Shown piece by piece: positions 13,910-14,536 of a stretch of DNA of 14,536 nucleotides. The stretch covers positions 1 through 14,536 of the forward strand of contig JBEPVA010000092.1 in the NCBI GenBank assembly GCA_041691295.1. The letters run 5' to 3'. Positions within the stretch are counted from its first letter, which is position 1, and every line of letters starts with the position of its first letter. This DNA is from DATEHG01 sp041691295. Its GTDB lineage: Bacteria > Gemmatimonadota > Gemmatimonadetes > Gemmatimonadales > GWC2-71-9. Under the pieces are notes generated by a model. That model worked only from the letters and a program-made list of their open reading frames with translations, was not told where the DNA came from and searched no databases. The translations under genes were made by a program, and so were the position numbers.

Positions 13910-14386
13910 TCAGAAGATCTTCTGCCCGCTGGCCAGAATTTCGTTCAGGGCGTCGGTGAAGTGGGTCGTGGATTCCGCCATCGGCTTGCCGACCTGATCG
14001 GTAAACTCTTCCCAGCTCTTGCGGATCTCTTCCTCGAATTCCGCCTTGAGTGTGCCGGCGGCCAGGGCCTTCTTGCGCCGATCCGGGAAATAGACGGCGA
14101 GGTCGGAAATCAGGGCCCGGGCCAACCGCCGGGCCTTCTGATTCGGGTCCTGGGTCAGAAACGGATTCGCGGCTCGAGTCGGGCTACCCGCCGTCGGTGG
14201 CCCGGCCGGCACAGCCGGCCTGACCGGCTGGCCCGGGTGCGGTGCCGGCGCCGTGGGCCGAAGGGGCGGCTGCAGCACCGGCGGCCGAATCGGCGCGAAG
14301 GGCGTCACCGGCGCGACGGGCTGGGCCAGCCGGGGCTCCGTGGCCCGCGGTATGGGTGGAGCAGGCGGTGAATCGTACGATGGCAC
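13910..14386 (-). CDS. Proline-rich protein of unknown function with helical C-terminal domain
   Basis: I do not recognise a named family. The 158 residues from the only usual start codon in the open stretch (GTG at 14384-14386) split into a Pro/Ala-rich, presumably disordered part (1-75, such as RPPVLQPPLRPTAPAPHPGQ) and an acidic/basic helical part (about 76-158: KARRLARALISDLAVYFPDR, then EFEEEIRKSWEEFTDQVG, ending LASGQKIF). This layout resembles the C-terminus of proteins in Gemmatimonadota and Myxococcota that begin with an MJ0042-type zinc ribbon and a proline linker; that is recollection, not a search. The GTG has no good ribosome site, and the open frame continues upstream to a TAG at 14465-14467, beyond which the same frame still encodes Pro-rich sequence. 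The GTG may therefore not be the real start. Confidence 0.6.
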   Translation of the reverse strand: MPSYDSPPAPPIPRATEPRLAQPVAPVTPFAPIRPPVLQPPLRPTAPAPHPGQPVRPAVPAGPPTAGSPTRAANPFLTQDPNQKARRLARALISDLAVYFPDRRKKALAAGTLKAEFEEEIRKSWEEFTDQVGKPMAESTTHFTDALNEILASGQKIF

Positions 14387-14464
14387 CGGAATCGTGGGCT
14401 CGGTAATCGCCGCAGCCGGTGGCGCCGCGAAGGTCGGGATCCGGATCGAGGGCTCGTTGTCAGG

Positions 14465-14536
14465 CTAAGGAGAGAGAGGCGCGGGCGCTTCGTGGACCGG
14501 CGGCCAAACCGGGGCTTCCGAAATAGGATCCGGAGC
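14465..14536 (-). pseudogene. Upstream Pro-rich reading frame ending in in-frame TAG; probable 5' part of the same gene, broken or misread
   Basis: Reading the minus strand from the right edge, 23 codons give APDPISEAPVWPPVHEAPAP then LSP, and TAG (14467-14465). The frame is identical to that of the 13910-14386 gene, and the 26 codons between TAG and the GTG (PDNEPSIRIPTFAAPP and on) have the same Pro/Ala/Glu-rich character. This looks like one continuous linker interrupted by one nonsense codon; GAG (Glu) or CAG (Gln) to TAG would explain it. Alternatives are a sequencing error, amber readthrough, or the true end of another gene. Confidence 0.45.

Overview
The window reads as chromosomal DNA from a GC-rich, LPS-bearing (diderm) bacterium, most likely Gemmatimonadota or a close FCB-group relative. 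This is inferred from four things seen in the sequence: an LpxC-FabZ fusion, an FCB-style insertion in LysS, a possible TAnnTTTG promoter, and an McsA/McsB/ClpC module beside lipid A and Bam genes. I could not run a search to confirm the taxon. Every supported gene is on the minus strand, so transcription runs from high to low coordinates.

In transcription order, the right end (14536 to 13910) holds a proline-rich protein of unknown function with a conserved-looking alpha-helical C-terminus. Its upstream reading frame is interrupted by an in-frame TAG. A 143-bp gap follows, with a long near-perfect hairpin (13842-13893) and a candidate promoter. Then comes a tightly packed cluster: prfB (RF2, with a programmed +1 frameshift), lysS, a LolC/E-type permease, lolD, mcsA, mcsB and clpC. 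The first six of these genes are joined by 1-4 nt stop/start overlaps, and only 4 nt separate mcsB from clpC.

A 54-bp gap after clpC carries a perfect 12-bp hairpin. It is followed by an outer-membrane block: bamA, a Skp/OmpH chaperone gene, lpxD and an lpxC-fabZ fusion that runs off the left edge.

The genes suggest coordinated envelope building and protein quality control. BamA and Skp insert and chaperone outer-membrane proteins. LpxD and LpxC-FabZ make lipid A and its hydroxyacyl supply. LolC/D extracts lipoproteins from the inner membrane. McsA/McsB mark proteins by arginine phosphorylation for ClpC (with ClpP encoded elsewhere). prfB and lysS are translation genes at the head of the cluster. 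No tRNA, rRNA, CRISPR array, insertion sequence or phage gene was seen, and no gap longer than 300 bases lacks a gene. The most notable points are the arginine-phosphorylation module inside an envelope operon, the two intergenic hairpins, the weakened stimulator at the RF2 frameshift site, and the interrupted proline-rich gene.
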